Source: Drosophila miranda
Lineage: Eukaryota > Arthropoda > Insecta > Diptera > Drosophilidae
Assembly (NCBI RefSeq): GCF_003369915.1
Contig: NC_046675.1
Span: forward strand, 11,966,001-12,030,000
DNA length: 64,000 nucleotides
Direction of reading: 5' to 3'
Part shown: positions 24,639 through 38,405 of the stretch, piece by piece
Layout of the letters: every line of letters starts with the position of its first letter
How positions within the stretch are numbered: position 1 is the stretch's first letter
Translations under genes and position numbers: made by a program
The notes under the pieces: generated by a model
What the model saw: only the letters and a program-made list of their open reading frames with translations
Databases searched by the model: none
Told to the model about the DNA's origin: nothing

Positions 24639-24644
24639 TTTATT
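24639..24644 (-). terminator. trx: Poly(A) signal of trx
   Basis: AATAAA on the minus strand. It is the only exact canonical hexamer I find between the trx stop codon (26077) and gene C, and implies a 3' UTR of about 1.4 kb and convergent ends with gene C. Confidence 0.5.
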
Positions 24645-24801
24645 AAACTTTTTTCTTTAGGGAATAAAAATATAAAATTCCTCGACAGCGTGCAAAAAGT
24701 GCGCGCGCGTCTTGAATGGCTGCCAAAAAAATGCTATGGAACTTTTGCCTGTCCGACTGACTCCTTTTGATCCAATCCGATCGATCCAATCGTCCGTCCA
24801 G

Positions 24802-24832
<31 letters not shown>

Positions 24833-25492
24833 GCAACAAGCTTAAACATACATACAATTTATATGCGCGACAAATACCAGAGCGGACTAAAACTATTAGA
24901 ATATAGGGGAGGCTCCTCCCTCCAGGACTACAATTTAAAATAATTTTAATCGAACAAGCCACAAATAAAACGGTACGGTACGGATAAACAATTTACACGG
25001 ATTCGGATTTTACATATACAAAAAATATTAGCATAAACATACATATAATGAATAAATATACAAATTAAAATTACAATTACAAATGTTTGTGTCTGTCTGT
25101 ATAATTTCAAGGGGGTGATGCTTGGTTTCTATATACTACATACATATGTATATCTCCCTATATCGAGTGAAGCGGATTACTATTTGTGGTCCAATCAATC
25201 AATTAGTTAGTATTGACAGTTGTTAACAGAAAACATAAATACGCAGAGGCTCTCTACATAAAATAGTTGCGTCTCCACCACAATCTGGTTATACATTTGT
25301 TATATCCTTTGTATCCTTAAGAGTAGTTTTCAATTCTTATTTTAATATTTCTATGCATAAATGTATATATAGTATATATTTATAATTCGTATGCGATTTA
25401 TATGTACAATCTAACACAAAGCCCCTGTAAGTAAACGTCCTCCAAACATCCCCCACAACTCGACCCGACTATATCCTAGGCTTATTATAGAT

Positions 25493-25528
<36 letters not shown>

Positions 25529-26076
25529 GTTAGAATCTGTGTGTGGGTGGAGCCCTAGTCCTAGACACTAGATATTATGGTATATATCTAATTTTAATTA
25601 TTCCTCCCCCTCTGAATACTGACGTCATCGAGTTTCTATATGTTCTTTTTGTTGTTCTTGTTGTTTTGGGGTGTGGATATACATATATATTGTTGGGGAT
25701 TTTATGTTGCATTCGTTGCTGCTGCTGCCGCTTAATATGTGCTCCTTATTCATGCTCTTTTTCAGATATTCATGTATATACTATTTATATAAATGTGTAT
25801 GCTGTATGCTGTATGCTGTATGTGTATGCGTGTAAGATATATATATAGGATATATAATAATATCAACTGTTTAACTCTTACATTTACTTAAGACTTTTTC
25901 ATGGGGGTGTTCTATTTTGTGGGGCTGGGGGGGGGGAGTATGTATAAAACGAAAAGTATATCACGATAGATCAAACATAGATCGCAAATAACCGTTAACT
26001 ACAAGTGTTTCTTTTTTCATATTTCATGTTTCCGTTGTCTCCGATACTGAGTATATATTCCATCCATCCTTGGGTT
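24645..26076 (-). other. trx: Probable trx 3' UTR
   Basis: AT-rich stretch with no coding frame. It contains a (CCAT)n run (about 24805-24830), a (GT)n microsatellite at about 25496-25526, (CTGTATG)n-type repeats at 25800-25820 and a G-run at 25928-25937. Its assignment to the trx transcript rests on the absence of an earlier canonical poly(A) signal. Confidence 0.55.
25496..25526. repeat. (GT)n microsatellite in trx 3' UTR
   Basis: About fifteen consecutive GT dinucleotides, likely length-polymorphic. Confidence 0.9.
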
Positions 26077-29000
26077 CTAATTTAAGTACTTGCGGCATCG
26101 CTTGGAGCCGCACGAACAGGGTATCTTCTCGTCCTCGAAGGGGAACTTGTAATCGTAGGTCAGCTCCTCGCCCTGCACAATGCGACGCAGCGCAAAGATA
26201 ATGATGTGCTTGTGCCCCAGTATATCGACGACCTTTGAGTAGCAATTTGGCTGCAAAATCGCATACAAATTAATATAAGCCCCCAGGGAAACGGTAATCA
26301 ATGCTTGAAAAGTACTCACCTCACAGGAGTGATTGATGAAACGGGCCGCATTGCCCCGCATGGTGGCATCCACCACCAGGTTGTCATCGATCTTGAACAT
26401 GTAGCAGCCGATGCCGCGACTATCGTAGTAGCGCTCCCTCTTGTCCGTCAGCGTGGAGCGAATCAGCTCGCCAGCGTATTCAATGACCATTTCACCTGCG
26501 AAAATATAAGGGAATTTCTTTCATGAGGCTCCACTCTCCACTCCACATCCACGACACCTACCCGCTTCGATGTCCTTGGTGCAGTAGAGACCACGTCCAT
26601 GGATATGGGAACGGAACACGCCCACATAGTCCTTGTAGGTCTCCTTCAAAGTCCTGTACTTCATGGCCATCGGTAGATTGCTGCCCGTTCCTCTTCTGCA
26701 AAGGAAAGTCCAAGTCAGTGGGACTCCTCCCATAGGGGACCGAAAGAGCCACTTACCTTGGGACCAGCTCGTTGTCCGAGGGCTGCACAAACACCTGAAT
26801 GGGCTGCTTGCGGTGCCTGGAGGCCAGCCAGCTGAACATGTCGTATTCGGATCGAGTCGCATACGGCTCACAGCGCGCACAATCGTACGCGTTCTCCTGC
26901 AACTCATCCTGGTCCGAGCCGTAGTCCAGCAACGCTTGGGCATCCGCGCCAGCGGCAGCCAGGGCTGCCAGCGCTGCTGCGCTGCCTCCACTGCCTGCGG
27001 AGGCGTGTCCACCGGCACTTGCCGCCATCGACACATTCCCGTTCCGCTTGTGGTACTTGGGCGTGTACTTGGAGCACTTCTCCACCCCCGGCAGCTGCTC
27101 GATGAGGTACTTGAGGGCGTTCGTCTTCAGGCCAATCATCTGGATGCCGCCCATATCGGCCAGCGGTCCCTCGGGCAGCGGCGTGAGGCCGTGGGCCCGC
27201 CTGGCCACCTGCACCGCCTCGAAGACCTTCTCCCAGATCTCGGCTATCGAGCTGGACTTGTACGTGAATCCGTCCTCGCTCTGGATCTCGTACAGCAGAT
27301 GCGGGCCGCTGATCTTCTTCGGCTCGCGCATCGGTGGTGGCGGTTCAGGGGCCGCTGCTGTGGGCACCTCCATGGCCACGGAGGAGGCTGCTTCCTCCTC
27401 CTGCTGCTGCTGCTGTTCCTTCGTGGACGCCTCCTGCTGCTGCAGCTGCTGTTGCTGATGCTTCTTGAGCTCCAGTTCGACGCCATTTTGTAGCTCCTTC
27501 AGTTCCAGGACATGCGCCTCGGCCATTTCGTTGATGTAGGTGGCGGCTGCCTCCACGGCTGCCGTTTCCTCGGCCGTGGCCTCGAACGCAGAGGTCGCAG
27601 AGGAGGAAGAGCTTGCCGCTGCCGCCGCAGTGGTGGCCAGGACATCCTCCACCATCTGCTGGTAGCCGGCGGCTGTGGCCTCCACTTCGGCCGTCGTCGC
27701 TGTGGCTATCGAATCGGCACAGTCGTCGTTCGTGAGGTTGTCCAGGATCTTGCTGATCTTCTCCTTGACGGCCGGCTCCTCGCTGTCGGACATCTCGTGG
27801 TCGTTGCACGCGGACGTAGCCATCTTCAGGCTGAAGTCGTCGTCCTCGTCCTCATCGTCGTCGAGATCTTCGTCGTAGGGATTGTCCGTGTCCATGGGCA
27901 CCGATGGCTCCTGGTAGCTGTGCTTCTCCAGCAGGTAGCCATTGCTCACCATCTGGTGCTGGTGCTGCTGTTGCTGCTGCTGATGGATCAGGAGCACTTC
28001 GCTCTTAGCCTCCGGCTGCTGCTTCTCGTACAATCCCTCCATGTAGATGGACTCTGTGGGCTGCTGCTGCTCCTCCTCCTCTTCCTCCTGCTCCGGGTCC
28101 TCCTCCAGGATGGTGGCCATCGAGGTCAGAGCGATGCTCTCCAGCGCAGCGGCCGCCTTCAGCTCTGCCTCGTAAACAGGCGACGGCAATGGCGATGGTG
28201 AGGCTACCGTCTTCTGGGCGTAGCACTTGGACACACTGGAGATCTGGAGGTTCACCTGCTGCTCCACGAGGGGCTTGGGCGGCGTGGGCGACGGCACCAC
28301 GGGCTCGTTCGGCAGCGGCGCTGGCTCCTGGCGCTGCTGCATCGGCAGCACGCGGTTCGTGGGTCGACAGTTGATGCTGGTCGTGGTGCTGGTGGTGCTC
28401 GTGCTCGTCATGGTGATACTGGTGCAGGGCGTCGCCTGCAGCTGCAAAGGATTCACCACATTGGTGGGCAGGCAGCTGCTCCCAGCAAAGTGCTGCAATC
28501 GATTGATCATCTCCGGCTGCTGCTGCTGCTGCTCGAGCACTTGGGTTTCCATCACGAACTGCGCGGCCATCGATGGTGGCGCCTCTGCAATCGTGATGAT
28601 GGGCATCGCTGGCTGGGATTGCGGCTGCTGTTGGATGAGTATCTGTTGCTGCTGCTGCTGTTGCTGTTGCATTTGCTGCTGTTGCATCTGTTGCTGTTGC
28701 TGCGGCTGCTGCTGCATCAGTTGTTGCGGCTGCTGTGGCCGATGCTGCTGCTGCTGATGTTGTTGGATGATCGTCACCTTGGCGGGCACTTGGCTAATCA
28801 CCGGAGGATGCTGCACCTGTGGATGTTGCTGCTGGTGCTGCTGTTGCTGCAGTTGCCCGACAGGCATCGCCTGTGGCTGCTGCTGTTGCTGCTGCTGCTG
28901 CTTGGGCGTGGGCTTCATCAGCTTCGGCTTCACCTCCAGCTTGTGGATGGGCCGTATCAGATTCGTCTTCTTCTGCAGCGGCTTCGAGGCGATGCTGGGC

Positions 29001-32000
29001 GGCGCTCCGCATGCGGATCCCGCCGTGGCCTTGCTCTTCATCTGCCCCTGGGATCCGCCACCCTGTTGCTGTTGCTGCTGCTTCCCTGCCGCCGCTGCTG
29101 CCGCGTTCTTCAGCTGCTGCTGCTGCTGCTGGGCCTGCTGTGTGGCTATGCTCGTGGGCAGCACCTTGTTCACTACCTGGGGCTGTGGCGGCACCTTTCC
29201 CACGCCCCCACCACCACCAGCGGAGATGTTGTTGGCCTTTGCGTTCGCGGCTCGCTTCATCTGCGTCACGGGCGGAATCTTGGCGGTGACCACCAGGGGG
29301 GCGGAGGTGTACTCCGCCGACGAGGAGGTGTGCGGCACCGTCTGGAACTGAAAGTTGGCATTCTGCAGCAGCTCTTCCTGGCTCTGCTGCTGCTGTTGCT
29401 GCTGCTGGAGCACACTGGCGGCATTCAGGAATGTACTGCCACTGCCGTCTGCCGCGTTGTTGAGCACCACATAGCCGGCGGGCAGATCCACAATCGGTTC
29501 GATTTTGCTCGCCTGGAACACCTGCGTCGTGGTGGCCGAGAAGCTGGCGTTCTGGCTGAGGACCCCCGGCATTGCTGTCGACACGAACTGCTGCGAGGAC
29601 ATCACCGTGTTCTGGACGATCGTCTCGAGGCCGTAGTACATGGGCTGCGTGGCCAGGATGACCTGCGGTCCCCCGGTGGCGAACTCCAGCCCAGTCGTTC
29701 CGCCTCCCGTGGCTCCGCCCAGGATGAGCGGCTGCTGGACATTCTGTCCATTCTGGATGGCACTGCCGTCCCCCGCCGCCGATGTCGTGGCCAGCTGCAG
29801 CGTCTGCGGCTGGATGAGGGTTCCGATCACCTGCGGCTGCGACTGGAGCATCTGCAGGCCCGAGTTGGAGGGCGCCGTGGTCAGCACCAGATTCCCGCTG
29901 GCGTCCGTCTGCAGGTAGGTGGTGGTGGCCCCCCCGCCCGGGGCGGCCGTCAGGAATGTGGGCGCCGCCTGGGCCTGCGGCTTGAAGTCGCTCGTCGTCG
30001 GTATCGATATGTACTGCAGCGGCTGGCCCTGGCTCCCGTCGCCCGTCACGAACGAGATGATGTTCTGCGGCTGGGTGTGCTGCGGCAGGATCAGCTGCGG
30101 ATGCTGCTGCTGGGCATTGCTCTGGAAGAGGAGCTGCGGCTGCAGCATGCCCTGCCCCAGCAGCTGTCCATTGCTGGCCACCGTGATTCCCGGGTGCTGC
30201 TGCTGCTGGTGGTGCACCTGGTGCTGGTGGTGCACCTGGTGGTGCTGCTGTGGCTGCGGCTGCAGCTTCGCCTGGATGGGCTTCACCTGGTGATGGCCCC
30301 CGCCGGACTTGAGTTGCTTCTGCTTGGCCGCCGCCGTCGCCTGCTGGCCGGCCTTGGTGGCCACCGTCTTGAGCGGTTTGCCGGCCCCATTCAGCGGCAG
30401 GACGATCTTCTTGTCCGAGTTGGTGGCCTGCAGCGTCTGGTAGGTGGCCGCCGGCGCCGCCGTCGTCGTCGCCTGCATCGTCTGCGGCAGCTGGATGAAC
30501 TGCTGGGTGCCATCCGGGTTGGTGGACACCGCGATGAGCTGTGGCTGCTGTTGGGCCGCCACCTGGGGCTGCGACAGAGTGAAGCCTCCGCCCAGATTGG
30601 CCGCGAGACTCTGCAGGGAGTTGGCGTAGATCTGCAGCTCGTCCGTGCCGTTGGCCGTCGCCTGGTGGCTCGTCGGCTGCGACGACAGGAAGAAACCGTT
30701 GCCGAGGGACTGCGGCTGCAGCTGCAGCTGCTGCAGGCCCTGGAGTCCGAACTGGCCCAGGGATCCCAGGCTCTGGACTTGCGGGAAGGAGGTCGTCTGC
30801 AGGTAGTTGAGTCCCCCGACATTTCCCAGCGTGGCAGCGGCCAGGGCCTGCTTCTGCAGCTCGTTGAGGCTCTCGGCGCTCAGCTGCTGGGCGTGGGCGT
30901 GCTCCGACTCCGATTCGCTGGCGGACATCTGCTCGCAGTTGGGCAGGTGCCGCTGGAAGGAGTCGTAGTTGCGGTACGTGCACTGGCACCGATCGCACTT
31001 CACCTGTCCCGTGAACTGCGCCGTCGACAGGTTGCCGTCGCCCCCGATGATGCGGAACTCCGTTATGGAGTCGTCCATGCCGTCCATCTGCATGATCCGC
31101 ATCTTGGCGGGCTCCTCCCTGGCCCCCTCCGGGCCGCCGGACTTCTCAAAGTACCGCTTGGCTGCGCTCCAGGTGAAGGTCTTGCTGCGCACCGCGGACG
31201 TGGAGGCCTCCTCGCTGATCGACTGCCTCCGCGAGACCCCGGCGACGGTGGCCATCTCCTTCTTGGAGCGCTGCTGATTGCTCAGGCTGAGCAGGACGCC
31301 CTCGGCCAGGTTCTTGGACAGCTTGCGCCGCTTAATGGCCGCCACACTGTTGCCGTCCAGCTTCGGCCAGGCGCGCGTCTTGAGCACCTGCACCTGGGTG
31401 GAGCTGCGGGCGGCGGCGCAGAGCATGGCATCCTCCACGGGATTGCTGGCGGGCCAACAACTGCCGCCGCCGCCGCCCGTCAGACTGGTGTTTGAGTTGC
31501 GGGTGTCCTCGTCGCAGATGGGATGCGGCGTCGCCTGGTGCGGTCCTGCTGGTCCGTTGGTGCCGTCCTTCGACTGCTCGCTGATGGCAAACAGGTCGGA
31601 CTTGTCCGCCAGATCCTCGTACATGAAGATGTCCAGCATGGAGATGCCGTCGAGCAGCTCGTGCGGCAGATCCTCGAATATGGCATCCTTGATCTCTGGC
31701 GGCAGCAGGTCCGCATTCTGTTGCGGCTCCTCCTCTGTGTTCTCGTCCGGCGGGACACACGAATTGGGATGCGGATGCGGATGGGGATGGGGATAGTCGC
31801 TCCATCCGTCTGCGCCGTCTGTGGCGCCCAGGAGGTCGCTCCTCGAGGCCAAGCTGCTGTGCCAGCGGGCGATCTGCGCTAGTCCCAGCTGCACCACGTG
31901 GCCATTGGGATTCGTGTGGTCCACCGTGTAGTTGCGTCCCACGTCCAGTGCGGTGAGGGTCGAGGAGCAGCTGTTCTGGATGGTGGTGCGCACCGTGTAC

Positions 32001-35000
32001 TCCACGATCTTCCAGGGCTCCTTCGAGGACCAGTAGAGGCGGCTGCACAGAAAGTTGATGGGGACAACCGCCTCGTAGGAGTCGGAGAAGCGCGGCACAA
32101 CGGTTCCCAGCTGCCGCACCTCCAGGGATCCGATGTGGAACTGCACCTTCGCCGGGTCTATGAGCTTCTTCCGCTTGCGGTCCAGCTCCACGTAGACGGG
32201 GCGGGAGACCTCGTAGTTGGACTCGTACGTGACGCTGGGCGAGCCATTGGCCCTGAGGGCGTTGCCATTCCTCGCATGCGTCGGACAGTACATGGACTTG
32301 TCCGTGAGGAAGGCGCACTCGATGCTCCTCGCGCAGGGATAGTGATAGTGCTCCCCGCAGGAGCGCACATTGCAGCCAACGGTGGCGCCGCGATTCCCGC
32401 AGACGGTGCACTTGATCATCCGCCCGCGGGCCACCGCACTGTGGACATTCTGCAGCGACCCGTCGATCTCCTCGAACACCTCCGCGGACCACATGGCGCA
32501 GTTCGTGTGCACCCAGCAGTCGTGGCCGCAGTACAGGAGTCGCGCCTCCTCGCCCGAGAGCCCCTCGCCGCTCTTGCGGCAAAAGAGGCAGACGCGCGTG
32601 TCCAGCCGCATCTTGATGCCGCAACAGCTGCCGAGATCGTCCACCTCCTCGAGGGGTATGTCCAGCACGCCAGCGCGGGCCACCTGCGACGAGGACGAGT
32701 GCTCGGCGTAGACGGAGGCGGAGGGCCCGGCTTCCTGCTGCTGCTGCAGCTGCAGCTGGTCCTCGTAGCGACTCGACTCGAACATGTCATCCTCGAGGGC
32801 GTCCGTGCAGGCCTTCGTCTCGTTCTGGAACCAGGGGAACTGCTCGCTCAGCAGCTCCTTGTAGGCAATGTCCAGCTCGTCGCAGTGGCTCTGCTGGATC
32901 ACCTGGCTCATGTCGTAGTTGAATTCCGCCAGCGAGACGTACGCGTTGCCCGCAATCTTCTGCTTGATGTCCACGAGGCTGAACGAGTGCGACAGCGGCT
33001 GTTGCTGCTGCTGCTGGCAGGAGCAGGAGCAGGCCTTCGTCGCAGCGGATCTGCCCTTGGAATTGTGCAGATTGACGTTCCGGGACTGCTCCTTAAACTC
33101 GTACACGTCGTCGCTGTTCTGCGACTCCCCGTCGCTGCCGAGGCCGTTGTCCGAGCCGCTGCTGAACTGCAGAGCCTTCGGCTGCAGCTTGCCCTGGCCC
33201 TGGCCCTGGCCTTGGCCGTTGGCGGCTGCCGCGCCACACGTGCAGCGCAGCTTCTTCCTGGGACTGAGCTTGAGGAGGGCGCACGCCTGCCGCGACTTGC
33301 TGAGCAGCTTGAGGACACTGTACAAACTGGCCTTGAACTCCTCCATCACCGCCTGCCGCCACTCGTCGGCCTTCAGGCGCGAGCTGTCGCGGCGGGCGCA
33401 CCGCTTGCAAATGAACTCGATCGATTCGGGCAGGGTGCTGAGCAGATTGTACTGCTCGTCGCTGAGGCCCTCGCACTTGGAGTGCACCCACTGGTTGCAG
33501 TCGCCGCACTCCATCATCTTCAGGTCGAAGTCGTTGTCGTCGTAGCACTTCTGGCAGATCGGGCAGTAGTTGCCCTTCTTCCGCAGCTTGAAGCAGCCCG
33601 TGCACATGGGCAGGTTGCCCACGAACTTCGACACCTTGGTGGTGCTGCAGGACTTGCACTTCAGGCAGTTCACGCAGATGAGAGGCCTGTCCGCCCCGAG
33701 CAGCCGCTTGCTGGTGCCCAGGCACGTGCTGTGGTAGTTCTTCTGGCACTTCTGGCACTTGACCTTCGAGCCCGAGGACATGTTGCAGGTGTAGCACACT
33801 GTGCAGCGCGGGCACAGCCAGTTGAGGCGCTGCGTCAGCTGATTGAGCGACGAGTGGGCGCCACTCAGCGACGTCTCCAGCAGGCTGTTCATCAGCGTGG
33901 TGTCCTCGAAGGAGCTGTGCTTCAGGTTGTACTCGTCCTGCACGCAATACTGATGATACGGCTCGCAGCAGCAGGCGCAGAAGATCAGCGGATCCAGCCC
34001 CGTGGATCCGCACAGGAAGCACAGCGCCCGCTGGGCCACCGTCTCGGTGACGATCAGGCCGAAGCCCGTCTGACAGACCTCCGCCGGGTCGTAGTTCTCC
34101 CAAAAGTCTATCGATATGAGAGTCCGCTGCTGCTGGTGCTGCTGCTGCTGCTGGCGATCCTTTGTCCTTCGACTGGCTCCGACTGCGACTCCCGCTGCCA
34201 GCACGGACGACGACGCCGACTGTTGGCTGCTGCTGCTGTTGGCGCCGCCCGTGATGATGTCTCCGTTCCTGGGCTTCAGGCTCGAGGCGGAGAAGGTCGT
34301 CACGGCGGCTGCGTTTCTGGTTGTGACTTTCACTCCTGCCGTTCCCTTCTTAGCCTCTGTTTGAGTATTCTTGGCCTTGCTGTCTTCACTGGAGAGACCC
34401 GTTGTCGTTGTGGCTGTCGTCGTGCAGGTGGCACAATTATCGTTTTCATCCGTCAGCATGGGAGCTGTCTTGTCGGCAGCTCCTCCAGATGATGGCTCTG
34501 CTGGACCATCGTTCTGCTGCTGCTGCTGTTGCTCCTCCTCGACCTGATCCTCGCCAAAGGTGGCCAGTGGCTGACCCAGAACTATGGAGGCACTGCGACA
34601 GACATGCTTCACCCGGGGGCCCTTGAGGTCAATCCTTTGCCTCTTTAGGGTGTCCCCCTCTTCCGCCTGGGCAGCTCCTGTGGCCTCCTGTTCTGGCTGC
34701 TGCTGTTCTTCCTTTTGCGGAGCTTCTGTGACAGGCGTTTCTTCTGAAGATTTCTCCCTTTCGCTGTCCAGCTCCCTGGCCTTCTCCTTTTCCCTTTCCT
34801 TCTCCTGTTTGCTCGCCTTTCGTGTGGCCTTGGCCTCTGGATTGGGACTTATCGCAGGCACCTCTGTGGAGCCGGAGGCGGGCACCTTCTGATCCGTTGC
34901 ACTGGTAATCTTCAGGAACAGAGGCTTCTCGAGGATGGCGGGTCGCAGGAGTGGCGTGCTGCCAAAGGTCACATTGTTCTCGGCCAAAGGATTCGCCTTG

Positions 35001-38000
35001 ATGGACGTCAGCGCCGACACTGGAGCAGACGTGGCATCTGCATTCGATTTCCACTTCACAGAGGACACAGCCGCCCCGGAGGAGGAGGAGGAGGATCCGT
35101 TGCTCCCATTCGAAGAGCTGGGCGCGAATCGCAGGCTTCCTCCGACTCCCGTGGGCGACAGCAGTTCCGCTCCAGACTTGTTGTCCCTGGGCGCCATATT
35201 CGCTGGCAGGATGGCCGCCAATCGACTCCTGTGCGCCGCCGGCAGCTGGAGCGAGACGAGGCACTTCTTCAGCCAGCAGGCGGTGCAACGCTCCTTGTAG
35301 AGCTTCTTGAAGTTCTTCAGGAGGCTGCTCTTCGGCGAATGAATGCTGCAGGTGGTTCCTGGGGGGAGGATACAGGCAGGGATTAGTTGGGGCATCATCT
35401 CTGACACAGATCTCAAGGGACTCGTACCCTCTGTTCCTTTGCACTGCAGCTGCGTGGGGCCCGAAGTGCCCGCGGCACTGGCTGAGGCAGTGGCGGACGA
35501 GGAGTTGGCCGATATGGATTTCTTGGTCATCTTCGAGATGAATTTGCGGCACACATCGCACGCCACGATCCCGTATTTGCGTTCCTGGGCCACCTCCTTG
35601 CTGCTGACGGCTGTGCAGCACACAGCACAGGTCGTTGAGGCACCTATCAAGGGGCGGGGGGAGGTAACCAAGGGATTAGAATGGGTTTCAAATGGTTGGG
35701 GGTCGCTCTCACCTGTCGATGCGAGTGTCCCGAAGGACACGCCTGCTGTTGGCGGAATGGCACTGTGCGGGGATGTGGCGCCAAAGGCTGCGGTCGGCTT
35801 GGTGTCCATCTGCACCTGGAGACGCGGCTGCCAGAGCACAAAGCTGCTACTGCTGCTGCTGCTGCTGTTGTTGTTGAGCTTCAGGCCCCCAAAGCTGGGA
35901 AACGTCTCCTTTCTGGCGGCGGAGGCGGAGGAGGACGATCCCGGCTCCGATCCCAGGCCAAAGTAGTTCTTGGGCTTGGCCTTGGGTGTGGGATTCCGGA
36001 CGATGGCCCCCTCTTCGAGCAGCCGCTTGTTGGGCTTGATGATCCTCGAGGAGCGGGTGCTACGCTTTGGCAGGACAAAGTGCGTGTCCAGCACGAGCTG
36101 CTTCTCCTCGGAGGAGGAGGACGAGTCCTTTTCGGGCATCTCCTCGCCGGCACTCTTCTCCGAGGCGGCCTCGTCGTTGTCCAGCTCCTGGTCGTCGTCT
36201 TCCTCCTGCTGATCGTCGCCCTCATCGCTTCCCTCGTCCTCCTCCATGTCCTCGTCCTCCGACTCGTTCCGTCGGAAGGTGACGGCCTCCGACTCGGCCT
36301 CATCCTCCTCCATTGGCGCCCCAAAGGCCCGCGAGAAGCCAAACACATTCGGGGCTCCTCCTGCCTCCTGGCCCGCTGCTTGCGGGGCCGATCGAAACTT
36401 GAGCGAATTGAGTTTGTCGATGTTCGAGTTCACGTTGAGTATCTTGGAGAGAATGGAGGGCCGGACGATGCACTCGCCGCTGCGGGAGTAGGCCATTGCC
36501 CGGTTCAGCGAGTCCTTCTTCATGATCGAGACGAGAGGCGTGCGATTGTCCGGATTGTAGAACCGCTTCACCACCGACTTGTCGTCGCTCGTCTCGAGGA
36601 CATTCCTGAATGTCACAGTTTTCTTCTGTTTGACGGGAGCAGATGCAGGAGCAGGAGCTGTCGCTGTGGCCGTTGTTGACTTCGGACTGCCTCCTGCTGG
36701 TGCTCCGCCTGGTCCTGGTGCTCCACCTGATGCTGCTGCTCCTCCGTTTCCAGCTGCTGTGGCCGCTGAGGCCTCTGCGGCCCCTCCTTCGCTGGGCATT
36801 TCGCTCAACCTGCGCTTCTGCAAGAGTGCGAAACGGAAAAGGGTGTTCAGAAAAAGGGTTCGGATCGGGGGTTCCGCCACAAAATCAATAATTCATGCAC
36901 TAACTGACTACGGGGCTCGGTAGAGGCAAGCAAAAGGGCGGATAGATAGGATAGGGGGAAGGGAATAAAGCAAACTCGAAAATGCAACCGAAAGAAGAGG
37001 CAGGAAAGGAGGAAAGCAGAAAAGAAGCAGGAGTAAGGACAGCAGGGGAAGGGGAGAGGGGTATACGGCTATGGCTACGGTTTAAGGCTAAAAACAAGTT
37101 ACTAAGTATGTGCCACCGAATGGGGTACACACCCCAGACACGACAGACACGACACCACATGTGGAAGTTGCAAAGAGCGCTAAAACGTCATAAAAGCCAA
37201 TTAAGCAGGTAAGCGAGCGATGCAGCGGAGAGGGGAGAGGGGGAGAGTGGAGAGAGGGCTACCTCTTCTTTATTTACATTCTGTGGGGCGGGGGGGAAAT
37301 GGTAATATCAGGATGGGGGTTGCAGCACACGCAATCCCCAGGCAAACAGAAAATCTGTGGCAGGTATCAGGGCGGGGAAGTGGCGAGAGGCGAGAGGGGG
37401 GGATGGGGAGGGGTAGCGTTGGAAAAGCGGCTTAAACTTATTCATAAATAAAGCGAAACACAGAGCCAGAGAGCAGCCACCACACACACAACAAACGAGA
37501 CTTACCAATGGAACATCTTCGACCGATTCCACCACAGACCTGGGGTTCCCGACTCCTACTCCGCCTCCTCCTGCTGCTGCTGCCCCTCCACTAGGTGAGA
37601 CGCCGCCAGGTGGCAATGTCGTTGGGGGAGACACTGCCGCAGCAGAAGAAGAAGACGACGTTGCTGCAGAGCAGGGGGAGGAGGCGGGCACAGAGCTGGC
37701 AGAGGCAGAGGCGGAGGTGGAGGCGGATGCGGATGCAGCGGGGCAATTAAGTTGCAATTGTTGTTGCTGTTGCTGTTGCTGCTTCAGTTTCGATGTCGAG
37801 GGCAGCATCACCTCGCCTCGGGCCAGATTCAAGTTCTTGAACTTCTTGTTGCCCCCCTTTCGGGCACGTTGCAGCAATGCACTGCTGACCACAAAGGAAC
37901 CGGCAGCGGCGGCGGCGGTGGAGTGGGCTGTCGTTGTTGTCCTCTTTTCGCCATTGTGGCTGCCACTGGCACTAGCACTGTCATCGTCTTCATCCTGCTC

Positions 38001-38405
38001 CTCCTCCTGGAGATCCTCAGAGTTCTCAGCGGTTGCACTCTTGTGATGCGTACCTCCGCCTCCTCCTCCGCCATTCACCCCGCTGCCATTGGTGGTGCCT
38101 CCTGTCGATCCATTGCTGCCACTGCTACCGCCACTGCTGCTGTTGTTTGTGGCTACAGAGCTGCCACCACCGCCTGTTCCACTGATGGAGGCACCGCCTG
38201 GGGCATTGTCATCCTCGTCTTTATCACAATTGTTGCCCTTATCCCGCGCAGCCGCCGATCCAGCGCTCTGTCCACTCTGCTGCTGCTGTTGCTGTTGCTC
38301 CGTTGTTGCTTCGGTGGCAGCAGCATCTTCCTCCAATTGCAGGACACTTATCCGCTTACGATTGATCGACTTGGAGGGTTTCCCGGGAAACTTGGAGCGG
38401 CCCAT
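26077..38405 (-). CDS. trx: Trithorax, histone H3K4 methyltransferase (MLL1/2 orthologue)
   Basis: Chromatin regulator that maintains active homeotic gene expression. Coding exons (minus strand): 38405-37506, 36817-35713, 35643-35428, 35358-26757, 26695-26562, 26495-26320 and 26250-26077. Frame is continuous, giving 3,768 aa (D. melanogaster long isoform about 3,726). Approximate domains: N-terminus MGRSKFPGKPSKSINRKR; nuclear-receptor-like Cys clusters 670-780; PHD fingers 1175-1400; bromodomain-like segment 1530-1595; extended PHD 1645-1765; FYRN 1795-1890; a Taspase-type site QMDGMDD near 2166; poly-Q-rich middle; FYRC 3415-3510; SET and post-SET at the C-terminus (GRGLYCTKDIEAG, FINHSCEPNCYS, CSCGSKRCRKYLN). 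There is no CXXC domain, as in other flies. Joining exon 1 directly to the exon at 36817 would give the short isoform starting at MPSEGG. Two 69-nt introns are readable in frame. Confidence 0.97.
31070..31090 (-). other. trx: Taspase-1-type cleavage site in Trx (QMDGMDD)
   Basis: The residues QMD|GMDD, around residue 2166, fit the Q-[hydrophobic]-D/G-x-D-D consensus cleaved by Taspase 1 in MLL-family proteins. It lies between FYRN and FYRC, as required for the processed halves to re-associate. Cleavage itself is inferred. Confidence 0.6.

Noticed and set aside
28620-28760. CAG-rich tract as a free-standing microsatellite
   Set aside because: It is coding: poly-Gln segments of Trx, common in fly transcription regulators.
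28490-31495. 1001-codon open frame on the plus strand inside trx, with others at 31898-34492 and 26663-27493
   Set aside because: Antisense shadows of trx: Leu-rich translations of CAG/CTG-rich, GC-biased codons with no start context, splice signals or domains.
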